A DNA stretch of 64,000 bases from M269 sp964640795 (lineage in GTDB: Bacteria; Pseudomonadota; Gammaproteobacteria; Enterobacterales; Alteromonadaceae): positions 1 through 64,000 of the forward strand of contig CAZXIN010000015.1 of NCBI GenBank assembly GCA_964640795.1. Direction: 5' to 3'. The notes under the pieces were generated by a model. The model made no database searches. It saw only the letters and a list, made by a program, of their open reading frames with translations, and had not been told where the DNA came from. How positions within the stretch are numbered: position 1 is the stretch's first letter; every line of letters starts with the position of its first letter. The translations under genes were made by a program, and so were the position numbers. Shown here in pieces: positions 1 to 8,136 of the stretch.

Positions 1-519
1 TATGCCATACCTGGGGCTGTAGTCGCTGTTGGGGCAATGTTGCCGCTCATTTGGTTTGATACACAATTAGATAGTGTCATGCGAGCGTTATTCGATATCA
101 GTACGGGGCTTTTCTTGTCAGGGAGCTTGTTTGCTTTAATCTTTGCTTATGCCATTAGGTTTTTGGCCGTCGCTATTCAGAACTCCGATGGTGGATTGTC
201 TCGAATTAAACCTTCTATGGATGCCAGTGCTAAGATCATGGGACTGAACGCCAGACAAGTATTATTAAAGATTCATGCGCCTATACTAAAAAGCAGTTTA
301 CTCTCTGCCTTTATTTTGGTTTTTGTCGATGTTCTTAAGGAGCTACCGGCAACGCTAATACTGAGACCTTTTAATTTTAATACTTTAGCAGTGAGAGCAC
401 ATGAATTGGCTTCTGATGAGCGTTTGGTTGATGCCGCATTGCCTGCTGTTGCCATTGTTGTGGTTGGCCTATTGCCAATAATTATACTTGCTAAAAAAAT
501 GGATGAGTCACTATCTTGA
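1..519 (+). CDS. Iron(III) ABC transporter permease, C-terminal part (FbpB-like)
   Basis: This is the C-terminal 172 residues of a membrane permease cut by the window edge; the reading frame is open from base 1. It has several hydrophobic segments and a cytoplasmic loop of the binding-protein-dependent permease type (MGLNARQVLLKIHAPILK), which contacts the ATPase. The motif RPFNFNTLAVRAHELASDE is typical of FbpB/iron(III) permeases. Its stop overlaps the start of the ATPase gene, so the two are translationally coupled. The inferred role is moving ferric iron from a periplasmic binding protein through the inner membrane. The binding protein gene is expected upstream, outside the window. The iron specificity is family-based inference. 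Confidence 0.85.
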   Translation, partial: YAIPGAVVAVGAMLPLIWFDTQLDSVMRALFDISTGLFLSGSLFALIFAYAIRFLAVAIQNSDGGLSRIKPSMDASAKIMGLNARQVLLKIHAPILKSSLLSAFILVFVDVLKELPATLILRPFNFNTLAVRAHELASDERLVDAALPAVAIVVVGLLPIIILAKKMDESLS

Positions 520-1565
520 ACAACATGATTGAAGTCCACAACTTGTCTATCGCATATGCTGGAAATGTTGTTGTTAACGAAGCATCGTTTACGCTTAAAA
601 AAGGTGAGGTAGCTTGCCTTCTTGGTCCTTCTGGTTGTGGTAAAAGTTCCATATTGAGAGCTATTGCGGGGCTTGAGGTTATCCACTCTGGTCAGATCAG
701 CTTACGTAATGAAACGGTGAGTAGTGATTCGGTGATGACCCCTGTAGAGAAACGCCGCGTTGCAATGATGTTTCAGGACTTTGCATTATTTCCACACTTG
801 AATGTATCTGAAAACATTACCTTTAGCTTGTTTAAACAATCCAAAGAAAAACAACAAGCTCGCCTTCGAGAACTAGTGGCATTGGTGGGTTTAGGCGGGC
901 TAGAACATAGGCAAATACATGAATTATCAGGAGGACAGCAGCAGAGAGTTGCTTTGGCAAGGGCTATTGCAGCAGATGCCGATATACTGTTTTTGGATGA
1001 ACCTTTCTCAAGTTTAGACAGTAGTTTAAGAGAAGAACTAGCCGCAGACATTAGGCGTATTGTGAATCAGCAGCAGATTACGGCTATTTTAGTTACTCAT
1101 GATCAACATGAAGCTTTTGCTTTTGCAGATACTATTGGTGTGATTAATGGCGGTCGTATTCAGCAATGGGGTAGTGCATTTGACCTTTATCACACACCAA
1201 TTAATCAATGGGTGGCTAACTTTGTTGGAGAAGGTGTCTTGATTAACGGTGTTTTATTAGAACGGGGTGAAGTTCGTACGGTTATGGGAGAGTTTGATTC
1301 GAACTTGAGTCGTTCAGCGTCAGAAAACCGCGTTAGAGTGCTCATTCGTCCAGATGATATTATACATGATGATGCCAGCCATTTGACTGCAAAAGTTATT
1401 GAGCGAGCGTTTCGTGGCTCTCATATCATGTTTACATTGGAACTAACGGATGATGAACAAACACAAGTATTATGCTTGGCTCCAAGTCATCATAATCATG
1501 CAATAGGTGAGTTCATTGGTATTCGTTTAGATGTCCAACATGTGGTTGCTTTTGACATAAACTAA
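516..1565 (+). CDS. fbpC: Iron(III) ABC transporter ATP-binding protein (FbpC-like)
   Basis: This 349-residue ATPase energises the importer encoded just upstream. It shows Walker A (GPSGCGKSS, near residue 37), the Q-loop in MMFQDFALFPH, the ABC signature LSGGQQQR, Walker B with catalytic Glu (LFLDEPFSSLD) and the H-loop (LVTHDQHEA). The C-terminal 110 residues look like a TOBE/regulatory domain (VRVLIRPDDI). A TTG at 516 lies 8 nt after a GGATGAG ribosome-binding site and overlaps the permease stop; an in-frame ATG at 525 is the alternative. The length matches FbpC/PotA-type ATPases. Iron specificity rests on the neighbouring permease. Confidence 0.85.
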   Translation: MNNMIEVHNLSIAYAGNVVVNEASFTLKKGEVACLLGPSGCGKSSILRAIAGLEVIHSGQISLRNETVSSDSVMTPVEKRRVAMMFQDFALFPHLNVSENITFSLFKQSKEKQQARLRELVALVGLGGLEHRQIHELSGGQQQRVALARAIAADADILFLDEPFSSLDSSLREELAADIRRIVNQQQITAILVTHDQHEAFAFADTIGVINGGRIQQWGSAFDLYHTPINQWVANFVGEGVLINGVLLERGEVRTVMGEFDSNLSRSASENRVRVLIRPDDIIHDDASHLTAKVIERAFRGSHIMFTLELTDDEQTQVLCLAPSHHNHAIGEFIGIRLDVQHVVAFDIN

Positions 1566-1604
1566 ACAGTTTGAAATGACATAAGCTCAGTTAGAGGATT
1601 GTTT

Positions 1605-3662
1605 TTGGTAATACATAGCATAAGAACAAAACTTATTGTTTTGAACATCTTGGGTATGATGGCTGTTATAGCTGGTGTGATGTATTTAACCATCGAAGAG
1701 CATAAGACCCTCTATAAAGAATCCGTTGTTAGAAATCTAACCGGGCTGTCAGAGAACATGTCTGATGAACTCGTATCAATACTATCCACTGAGCCTGATC
1801 TATTTAGGTTAACGACGACGCTACTGAAACTTGATCGGTATGAAGATGTTCAGTATGCCAGTATTTATGATGTTGATTGGCAAACGCTTCAAAACTACGT
1901 TAGTCCGAGTTTTAGTCAACAGCAAGATGCTCTGTTCACTTATACAGAAGAAGAGATTCGTAGCTTTCCATTAGGTGTCTCGATTCAAAATGACGTCTTG
2001 GTGTCAGTTCATCGAATTGGTGAAGAAGCCTTTTCTCAGGGATATCTGTTGATAGTACATTCATTCCAAGGACCTATAGAAGAAAGTACTTTTCATCTGT
2101 TTTTAAGTGCAGCACCTCTCGTCATGTTGTTGATGTTTATTGCTATCGCATCATCTTTGTGGGCCTATCGTTATTTGCTTAACCCTTTACATGACTTGTC
2201 TATATTTGCAATGGAAGTAGAAAAGACAAATAACTATGGGTTACGCAGTAAAGTTAAGGGGCAAGGTGAAGTTGCTCAGTTAACGCAGAACATCAATGGC
2301 ATGTTGAATACTATCGAACAACAAATCGACCGCAATAAGGCGTTTACTGATCAGTTGCTAGAACAACAATCGTCAATGGAACGTTTGGCTAATCACGATA
2401 GTTTGACTGGACTTCCTAATCGTCAGTTTTTTATGAAGATGCTGCGATATGAGTTAGTTCGAGCGGAACGCTATTCTGAAGACATCTCGATAATGTTTTT
2501 TGATCTTGATGGTTTTAAAACTGTCAACGACGCCTTGGGACATGAAGTCGGTGATTTATTGCTTATTGAAGCGAGCAAAAAAATTAAAAATTATTTAAGA
2601 GATGGAGATCTACTTGCGCGTTTGGGGGGCGATGAGTTTTTGATTCTGCTACCTCATAACCCCAAAAAACAAACGTTAACGAATATTGCGGAACGTATCA
2701 TTGAGGGGATGAGAGAGCCATTCCAAATTGGTGAGTGGCAAGTTCAAACAGGTGTCAGTATCGGTATTGCCAATGCCAGTGATGCAAGTTTTGAGTTGAA
2801 TCAGTTTATCAGCTATGCCGACATTGCAATGTACCGTTCTAAAATTAATGGCCGTGGCGTTTATACGCTATTTGAAGAGGGCATGTTAGAAGATAATAAA
2901 AGGAAGTTGCTAATTGCTAATGCCATTATACCTTCACTTGAGCAAGACCATTTTTATGTTATGTATCAACCCAAAGTTGATTTAAAGGGAGAAATCGTAG
3001 GCTTTGAAGCATTAATCAGATGGCAACATCCTGAACTTGGCGCTATTTTTCCTGACGAGTTTATTCCTATCGCTGAACGTAGTGGAAGAATATCTAGCTT
3101 AACGCAATGGATAATATCCCGCGTTTTACAAGATTTGCCTGCTATAGAAGCTAATGTTTGTGGCAATTGCGTAACAGCCATTAATTTGTCAGCACATGAT
3201 ATAAAGAATCCTAACTTTATTCAGTTTGTAAAATCAGCGTTTGAGAAATATGACGTTAACCCTCAGTGCTTGGAGTTCGAGGTAACCGAATCAGCGTATC
3301 TTGAAAACTTAGATAGCGCTAACTTGTTTTTTAAAGATATTACGCAAATGGGCAGTACTATAGCGCTTGATGATTTCGGTACGGGTTACTCCTCTCTTGG
3401 ATATCTGACTCAAATTAATATCAATACGCTTAAAATCGACAAGTCTTTTGTTGAACATGTCGGAGTATCAGAAAAGAACACCGTCATTATTCAAACTATT
3501 ATCGACATGGCGCGCCACTTAAACCTTAGGGTGTGTGCTGAGGGTGTTGAGAATGACACACAGTATCAGTTTTTAATTTCTTGTGGTTGCGATCAGCTGC
3601 AAGGGTATTTTTTTGGAAAGCCTGCAAGGCTCGGTGCCTTTACTCAGGAATCGAAAAAATAA
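1605..3662 (+). CDS. Membrane GGDEF/EAL c-di-GMP cyclase-phosphodiesterase
   Basis: This gene encodes about 685 residues. An N-terminal helix, a periplasmic region of about 140 residues, a second helix (PLVMLLMFIAIASSLW) and a HAMP-like linker precede a GGDEF domain (LARLGGDEFLILL, near residue 342) and an EAL domain (EALIRW, near 468). An inhibitory RxxD I-site (RDGD) sits exactly five residues before GGDEF. EAL catalytic features are present: INLS, EVTES, DDFGTGYSS, LKIDKSF, AEGVE and QGYFF. Both domains therefore look catalytically competent. A TTG at 1605 has AGAGGA 6 nt upstream and is preferred over the TTG at 1599, which almost abuts that site. Its 3' end overlaps the convergent periplasmic-protein gene by 23 bp. 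Which signal it senses is unknown. Confidence 0.9.
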   Translation: MVIHSIRTKLIVLNILGMMAVIAGVMYLTIEEHKTLYKESVVRNLTGLSENMSDELVSILSTEPDLFRLTTTLLKLDRYEDVQYASIYDVDWQTLQNYVSPSFSQQQDALFTYTEEEIRSFPLGVSIQNDVLVSVHRIGEEAFSQGYLLIVHSFQGPIEESTFHLFLSAAPLVMLLMFIAIASSLWAYRYLLNPLHDLSIFAMEVEKTNNYGLRSKVKGQGEVAQLTQNINGMLNTIEQQIDRNKAFTDQLLEQQSSMERLANHDSLTGLPNRQFFMKMLRYELVRAERYSEDISIMFFDLDGFKTVNDALGHEVGDLLLIEASKKIKNYLRDGDLLARLGGDEFLILLPHNPKKQTLTNIAERIIEGMREPFQIGEWQVQTGVSIGIANASDASFELNQFISYADIAMYRSKINGRGVYTLFEEGMLEDNKRKLLIANAIIPSLEQDHFYVMYQPKVDLKGEIVGFEALIRWQHPELGAIFPDEFIPIAERSGRISSLTQWIISRVLQDLPAIEANVCGNCVTAINLSAHDIKNPNFIQFVKSAFEKYDVNPQCLEFEVTESAYLENLDSANLFFKDITQMGSTIALDDFGTGYSSLGYLTQININTLKIDKSFVEHVGVSEKNTVIIQTIIDMARHLNLRVCAEGVENDTQYQFLISCGCDQLQGYFFGKPARLGAFTQESKK

Positions 3663-4062
3663 CCTGAAGTGAATCAGGAATTGAAGCACTACCAGGTAGG
3701 TAAGTGATTGCGCCAGGTGTTTTTTCTACATAAGCAATCAACTCCTCTACAGTAGAAAACTCAATAGGTGGTTTACTACGTCCTGTGAACTTGAGCTGTG
3801 CCCAATATGATTGAATACGCGATTCGGTCAATCCAATGATACGTGTATTGAAAACAATTCGAGATCGTTTGTTAGGTGTCATCGATACGGGTATATATTT
3901 GCCTTGAATTGCGCCGCCCATAAATAAATTACGTAGTTGTTGTTTGTCTATGCTTATATTTTGCTCCGTAGTATTGGCGACAATGACCAACTCATCTGCG
4001 ATGGAAGTGTTGCTGTAAAAGCAGAATAAAAATGAGAGTGAAGCGATAAAAATAGCTCTCAT
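3640..4062 (-). CDS. Periplasmic phosphate-binding-protein-like small protein
   Basis: This 140-residue protein has a signal peptide (MRAIFIASLSFLFCFYSNTSIADE) and a sequence resembling the PstS-like/PBP-like fold: VIVANTTEQ, then LRNLFMGGAIQ and a C-terminal GAITYLPGSA. It is much shorter than a true PstS of about 320 residues. The ATG at 4062 overlaps the porin stop (TAATG), so translation is coupled. The pair lies head-on to a c-di-GMP gene. Similar small binding proteins are often found beside porin-like and GGDEF genes in marine gammaproteobacteria, which suggests a sensory rather than import role; that is inference. A TTG at 4074 is another possible start. Confidence 0.7.
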   Translation of the reverse strand: MRAIFIASLSFLFCFYSNTSIADELVIVANTTEQNISIDKQQLRNLFMGGAIQGKYIPVSMTPNKRSRIVFNTRIIGLTESRIQSYWAQLKFTGRSKPPIEFSTVEELIAYVEKTPGAITYLPGSASIPDSLQVIFSIPE

Positions 4063-5279
4063 TAAAATACCCAATCTAACGCAATAAGTGATAGCGTGCC
4101 TTTATTATCAAGTGGTGTATTAGGGGTGTTGTTAATAAAGAAAGAGCGCTCGTTATCTTCGCCATCAAGGAAAATGATTTCAGTTTTCAGTGCCAGTGTC
4201 GGTAAGATATCCCAACGTAATCCAAGTGATAGGCTGCGTAAGTCATCATCCAAAAAGCCGTCGACAATTTGGTCAAAACCTAATGACAGTGCATCAAGCT
4301 CTGGTGATAAGCCCAGAGGGATTTCATTGTCAGGTGCTGTATATTCGGTGTCTATAAAAGCAAGTGTTGCATAGGCTGTTAAGTTTTTATAGTAGTAGCC
4401 GAAGCTGGTAAAAGCGGCATTTAGATCCGGAATAAAAAATTCTGATGAGCGAATGGCTATGAATTCGTTCTTAGAAAAAAACCTTAAGTTGTCGTAAGAA
4501 ATACTGCCATGTAAAAAAGCGGCTGTATCGGATGTTGTTAAATCATCTGCGTTTCTGTCGAAACCGACTTGACGCAATACATCTGTAAACTGGTTTATCT
4601 CTGTTAACCCAACATCAGCAGAACCTTTAGTATAAGAAATTCTAAACTCCAAATTTCCTTGACGTACGGTCGCGTTAGCACCGCCAAGCCGATTTAGGTC
4701 AGCATTGACTGTTGAATCTACTGCTGGAACATTGCCATCAAAGTAACCAAACCACCCTTCAAGCCGAATGGATGTATTATCAAATGCACTAGTTCGTGTT
4801 ATCGATATTCCTTCATAATTAGAAAACAAGAACGTATCGTAAACTTGCTGAGGTGGGCGAACCCAAGGAAAAGCTAAGCCAACATCTCTCACATCACTAT
4901 AATTTAATAGAGGAGTGCGCAGTCGTCCTAACTTAAATTGCCAGTTATTATTGGGTTGATAAGTTAGATAAGCCCACTCAATACCAGACTCTCTCGTATC
5001 ACTGGTGTGCACCAACCCTTGAACCGTAGCTGACCATTTGGGGTTCCATTCGTAATTTGCTTGCAACGCAAAAAGGCTGTCATTATCGATAGATAAATCA
5101 TCTTCATAACCAAAATAGCTCGCATCACTACCTGACAATGTGCCAGCAACGAGTCTCGCAAATCCAGATACGTCAAACTTACCGGCTCCAACGCTATGGC
5201 TTAAGCTTATCGCTGTGAATGATAAGAAAGTCTGAATATATCGTTTATATCTCACTGAATTGGTTTCGCTTTCGGGCAT
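4062..5279 (-). CDS. Porin-like outer-membrane beta-barrel protein
   Basis: This protein of up to 405 residues has a signal-peptide-like segment near residues 10-33 (YKRYIQTFLSFTAISLSHSV) and a long series of alternating polar/hydrophobic strands. It ends in a terminal aromatic residue (LDWVF), the usual signature for outer-membrane insertion. The text GFARLVAGTLSG and FKLGRLRTPL resemble general porin/DcaP-type barrels. No good ribosome-binding site precedes the ATG at 5279, and a GTG at 5255 would give a more compact signal peptide, so the start is uncertain. It is the first gene of a two-gene unit with the small periplasmic protein. The substrate is unknown. Confidence 0.75.
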   Translation of the reverse strand: MPESETNSVRYKRYIQTFLSFTAISLSHSVGAGKFDVSGFARLVAGTLSGSDASYFGYEDDLSIDNDSLFALQANYEWNPKWSATVQGLVHTSDTRESGIEWAYLTYQPNNNWQFKLGRLRTPLLNYSDVRDVGLAFPWVRPPQQVYDTFLFSNYEGISITRTSAFDNTSIRLEGWFGYFDGNVPAVDSTVNADLNRLGGANATVRQGNLEFRISYTKGSADVGLTEINQFTDVLRQVGFDRNADDLTTSDTAAFLHGSISYDNLRFFSKNEFIAIRSSEFFIPDLNAAFTSFGYYYKNLTAYATLAFIDTEYTAPDNEIPLGLSPELDALSLGFDQIVDGFLDDDLRSLSLGLRWDILPTLALKTEIIFLDGEDNERSFFINNTPNTPLDNKGTLSLIALDWVF

Positions 5280-5732
5280 TAGGTTCTGCTAATAGCTTCA
5301 TACTAATGAGTTTACGGCGCAATACTAGTATTTTGAGACACTTTTGTTATGACTCTGCGATGGTACTGTGAATAGGCATTAGCTTATGCACTCGCCTTGT
5401 GTTGCAAGGTGTTGGGCTAGGATGTCTGTTTATGGTTTCATGGTAAGTGTTTGTTTTCATTAGATTTGTTTTTATCTGCTTTGTTGGTGTCTGCTTGTGG
5501 CGACACAAATGCTCTTTGATCTACCTCTTGGTGCATGTGGGTTGGTTTAAGCTATTGATAATTAATGAAAAATAAAAGTTGGCACCAATGTTGATATAAG
5601 TTAATCGAGCATGTTGTTTTTTGAAGTGAAATATAAGAAACAGGCCAGTTTATCTAAAGACAAAAATAGGCCGCACTTCGATGCTCATAAGAGGATTTTC
5701 CTCGATCAAATATTAAGAAATTGGAGAAAGAT
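5280..5732. other. Intergenic region, no gene seen
   Basis: This 453-bp stretch separates the divergent porin and EF-hand genes and should hold both promoters. No convincing open frame or RNA gene was recognised. A partial sigma-54-like element (TGGCAC at 5580, then TTGAT at 5591) is present, but it has GA where the nearly invariant -12 GC should be. Confidence 0.5.
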
Positions 5733-5993
5733 ATGTTGAGATTAACTTTGTTTATAACGTCAATAATGCTAGTTGCTACGGCTTTTGCGGATGAGGAACG
5801 CCTAACTCCGCTTGATAAAAATAAAGATGGCAATATTAGCATTCAAGAAGCCACTGTGCATCCAGACCTTTTAGCTGCGTTTGGCAGTATTGATGCCGAT
5901 GGAAATGGACAAATCAGCCGCACTGAGTTAATGGAAAGCGAGTTTAAAAATAAGTTACCTACGCTAATTGCTCAGCAAAAGAAACCGTCTTAA
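5733..5993 (+). CDS. Small secreted EF-hand protein
   Basis: This 86-residue protein has a signal peptide (MLRLTLFITSIMLVATAFADE) and two EF-hand loops, DKNKDGNISIQE and DADGNGQISRTE. Both have Asp/Asn at the calcium-coordinating positions and a terminal Glu, so it should bind calcium in the periplasm or outside the cell. The ATG at 5733 has GGAGA 5 nt upstream; an upstream in-frame TTG at 5721 overlaps that site and is not used here. It is followed by a hairpin that probably ends its transcript. Its function beyond calcium binding is unknown. Its position next to glrK may mean shared regulation, but nothing proves this. Confidence 0.8.
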   Translation: MLRLTLFITSIMLVATAFADEERLTPLDKNKDGNISIQEATVHPDLLAAFGSIDADGNGQISRTELMESEFKNKLPTLIAQQKKPS

Positions 5994-6015
5994 AAGGAAA
6001 GCTAGGCTAACGGGT

Positions 6016-6050
6016 CTAGCTAGTAACTAGGTAACTAGCTAGGTCTGTTT
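6016..6050 (+). terminator. Probable terminator of the EF-hand gene
   Basis: A perfect 9-bp inverted repeat (CTAGCTAGT at 6016-6024 and ACTAGCTAG at 6034-6042) with a 9-nt loop is followed by a T-rich tract (GTCTGTTTTCTT). It starts 23 bp after the stop codon. The stem is AT-rich, so termination may be inefficient. Confidence 0.5.
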
Positions 6051-6096
6051 TCTTAGATTTTAGAATGAGTTAAATCGTACCTTTACGCTCGTTCTT

Positions 6097-6121
6097 AAAA
6101 GACCAGCAAAGCTGGTCTTTT
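6097..6121. terminator. Bidirectional rho-independent terminator
   Basis: AAAGACCAGC (6098-6107), an AAA loop and GCTGGTCTTT (6111-6120) form a perfect 10-bp hairpin, extended by A6097/T6121. It has T runs on the plus strand and A runs on the left arm. It lies 43 bp before glrK and is the second hairpin in this gap, so it either backs up the first or ends a short RNA that starts between the two. Confidence 0.75.
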
Positions 6122-6163
6122 ATTCATTATGTTAACGTAGGATAATGGCGCATTAGCACCCAG

Positions 6164-7582
6164 ATGATCAGAGAGATATTGTTGCACCCAGGTTCAATAA
6201 GACAGTTGATTTTTTTCAGCTTTGTTGTGGCAATGATACCTTTAGCTCTGCTACTTTGGTCAAGTCAAAATACGCTTTCTAAGGTTGGGGGTATTGCTGT
6301 AACAGAGGCGCAGCTTGCGGTCGAACAAGTGCGGTCAGTTGAGCAAATCAAAGCCATGGCTGATGACAACGAACGACTCATTGGTCAATATCGTATACTC
6401 AGGAAGCCTGAATTACAGCAATTAGCTGACAACTATATGGAGCTTTTTGCTGGTAAGTTGGTTGAGTTATGCGAGAGAGAAGCATTAAGTGTAGCTTGTG
6501 ATGACCTCAAAACTTCAGTCGACCAACTCTACAATACTTACATTGAAGCGTCAGATGAGGAGCTAACCAACTACCTTCTTGCGATTAATACGGCGTTAAA
6601 TTTGTTATCTGAGAATTCTGATCAACTGATAGATAAACGTATTGCTCAACAACAAGTCTATGTGAAGTCGATGCAAGACCGACAAGTTTGGCTGGTGAGC
6701 GTTATGGTCATATTGACGTTGATTGTCATATTTTTTAATACGCGATTATTAGCAAAGCCCATTGAACGACTAGATAAACTGATTACTGCAATTGCTACCC
6801 AAGAGAAATCGTTGCCTATTCAGTCAACGTTGAACCCTAAAGAATTTCAGAGTCTTGATAACAAACTACGTTGGTTATCTGATCGACTTAATCAGTTGGA
6901 AGATTTGAGGCATTCGATGTTAAGGCATGCTTCTCATGAGCTGAAAACGCCGCTTGCAAGTATTAAAGAAGGGTGTTCATTATTGACTGATGAAGTTGTC
7001 GGTGATTTAACGCCGAAGCAGCGAGAAGTATTGGATCTGTTGAACAATAGTGTTGAGCGTTTGAATCAACTTATTATTCAATTGTTGGATTATAACCGCC
7101 TGTTGGAACAAGCGAAACCTGAAGTGAAGACAATTGTTGCTGAGCCTCTGCTGAGTAAGGCTGTTAATGAAAACGCGCTTTTGCTGGAACAAAATAAACA
7201 GTCGATAGAGTTGCAGCTTCAGGCTGATAAAATTACTGTCGATCCGATGCTTTTTCGACGTATTTTAGATAATTTACTATCCAACGCTGTTGCTCATAGT
7301 CGCACCAATTCAGTTATCGTCGTAAAACTTTACCAAGCTCACAATCAGCTACACCTTGATGTTGCTAATCAAGGGACACAGATTGATCCGATTCATCATG
7401 ACAAGTTATTTGAACCTTTCTATCGAATTAACCACGTTCGTAACGATAAAGTGTCTGGTTCAGGTTTAGGTTTATCTATCGTCGCTGATTGTGCGCGATT
7501 GATGCAAGGACATGCGCAAGTTGTGTCCGAATCTGGTATGGATGTTTGTATTCGTGTTTCTTTACCCATGGAGTCTGTTTAA
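6164..7582 (+). CDS. glrK: Sensor histidine kinase GlrK/QseE
   Basis: This 472-residue inner-membrane kinase has two transmembrane helices (near residues 13-30 and 172-192) flanking a periplasmic helical domain, then a HAMP segment and a HisKA domain. The phosphoacceptor His lies in HASHELKTPLAS (near residue 258). The HATPase domain has an N-box (DNLLSNAVAHS), an F-box-like FEPFYR and a G-box (GSGLGLSIV). The gene order kinase-lipoprotein-sigma54 regulator is that of enterobacterial glrK-qseG-glrR. It should phosphorylate GlrR in response to envelope signals. The downstream lipoprotein gene overlaps it by one base (TAATG). Confidence 0.88.
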   Translation: MIREILLHPGSIRQLIFFSFVVAMIPLALLLWSSQNTLSKVGGIAVTEAQLAVEQVRSVEQIKAMADDNERLIGQYRILRKPELQQLADNYMELFAGKLVELCEREALSVACDDLKTSVDQLYNTYIEASDEELTNYLLAINTALNLLSENSDQLIDKRIAQQQVYVKSMQDRQVWLVSVMVILTLIVIFFNTRLLAKPIERLDKLITAIATQEKSLPIQSTLNPKEFQSLDNKLRWLSDRLNQLEDLRHSMLRHASHELKTPLASIKEGCSLLTDEVVGDLTPKQREVLDLLNNSVERLNQLIIQLLDYNRLLEQAKPEVKTIVAEPLLSKAVNENALLLEQNKQSIELQLQADKITVDPMLFRRILDNLLSNAVAHSRTNSVIVVKLYQAHNQLHLDVANQGTQIDPIHHDKLFEPFYRINHVRNDKVSGSGLGLSIVADCARLMQGHAQVVSESGMDVCIRVSLPMESV

Positions 7583-8136
7583 TGAGAATAGCAGTTGTAT
7601 TGCTAAGCATTTTTTTTCTACAAGCCTGCGAATTGCTAAATTTCCCTCAGAAAGAAAAAGCTGCCGTTGAAAATAACTGTGTAGTCGATCTCAATGATGG
7701 AAAATCGTCAGATTTATGTGATGTGAGTCAGTGGCTGGATTTTGTGTTCGATTACCAGCTTGTGACCTGGAAAGACAGGAAAGTGATTATTGATTCGTTA
7801 GGGAAAAGCGATCAAGACGTTTTGAAAAAAATCCTTCTGAGTCAATCCGTTGATACACCTTATCAAGATAGATTGAGAGCACAACTATGGGCAGAAGATA
7901 TTATGCCCAATTTGGAAGAACCACTTCAATCGTTTGTTAAACTACTGATATACCAACCGAGTCAACAAGTGCTTGAGCTTGAATCAGCCATAGTGACATT
8001 AAATAAAATGAATTTAAAACATGCCGAAGAGATCGACGTTATGCAGGCATTAATAAAGCAACATCAAGACCAGCTTGAACAGCTCTTGAAATTAGAAACT
8101 AATCTTGTCGAAAAAGTAAGGGAACCCAATCGATGA
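7582..8136 (+). CDS. qseG: QseG-like outer-membrane lipoprotein
   Basis: This 184-residue protein has a short signal sequence ending in a lipobox (FFLQAC), so Cys is likely lipidated. The rest is mostly helical and ends in a coiled-coil-like segment (HQDQLEQLLKLETNLVEKV). The ATG at 7582 overlaps the glrK stop, and an open frame upstream of it lies inside glrK and is not real. By position it corresponds to QseG (YfhG), which in enterobacteria associates with the QseE/GlrK sensor. Sequence recognition alone would be weak; the assignment rests mainly on the operon. It overlaps glrR by 4 bp. Confidence 0.75.
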   Translation: MRIAVVLLSIFFLQACELLNFPQKEKAAVENNCVVDLNDGKSSDLCDVSQWLDFVFDYQLVTWKDRKVIIDSLGKSDQDVLKKILLSQSVDTPYQDRLRAQLWAEDIMPNLEEPLQSFVKLLIYQPSQQVLELESAIVTLNKMNLKHAEEIDVMQALIKQHQDQLEQLLKLETNLVEKVREPNR

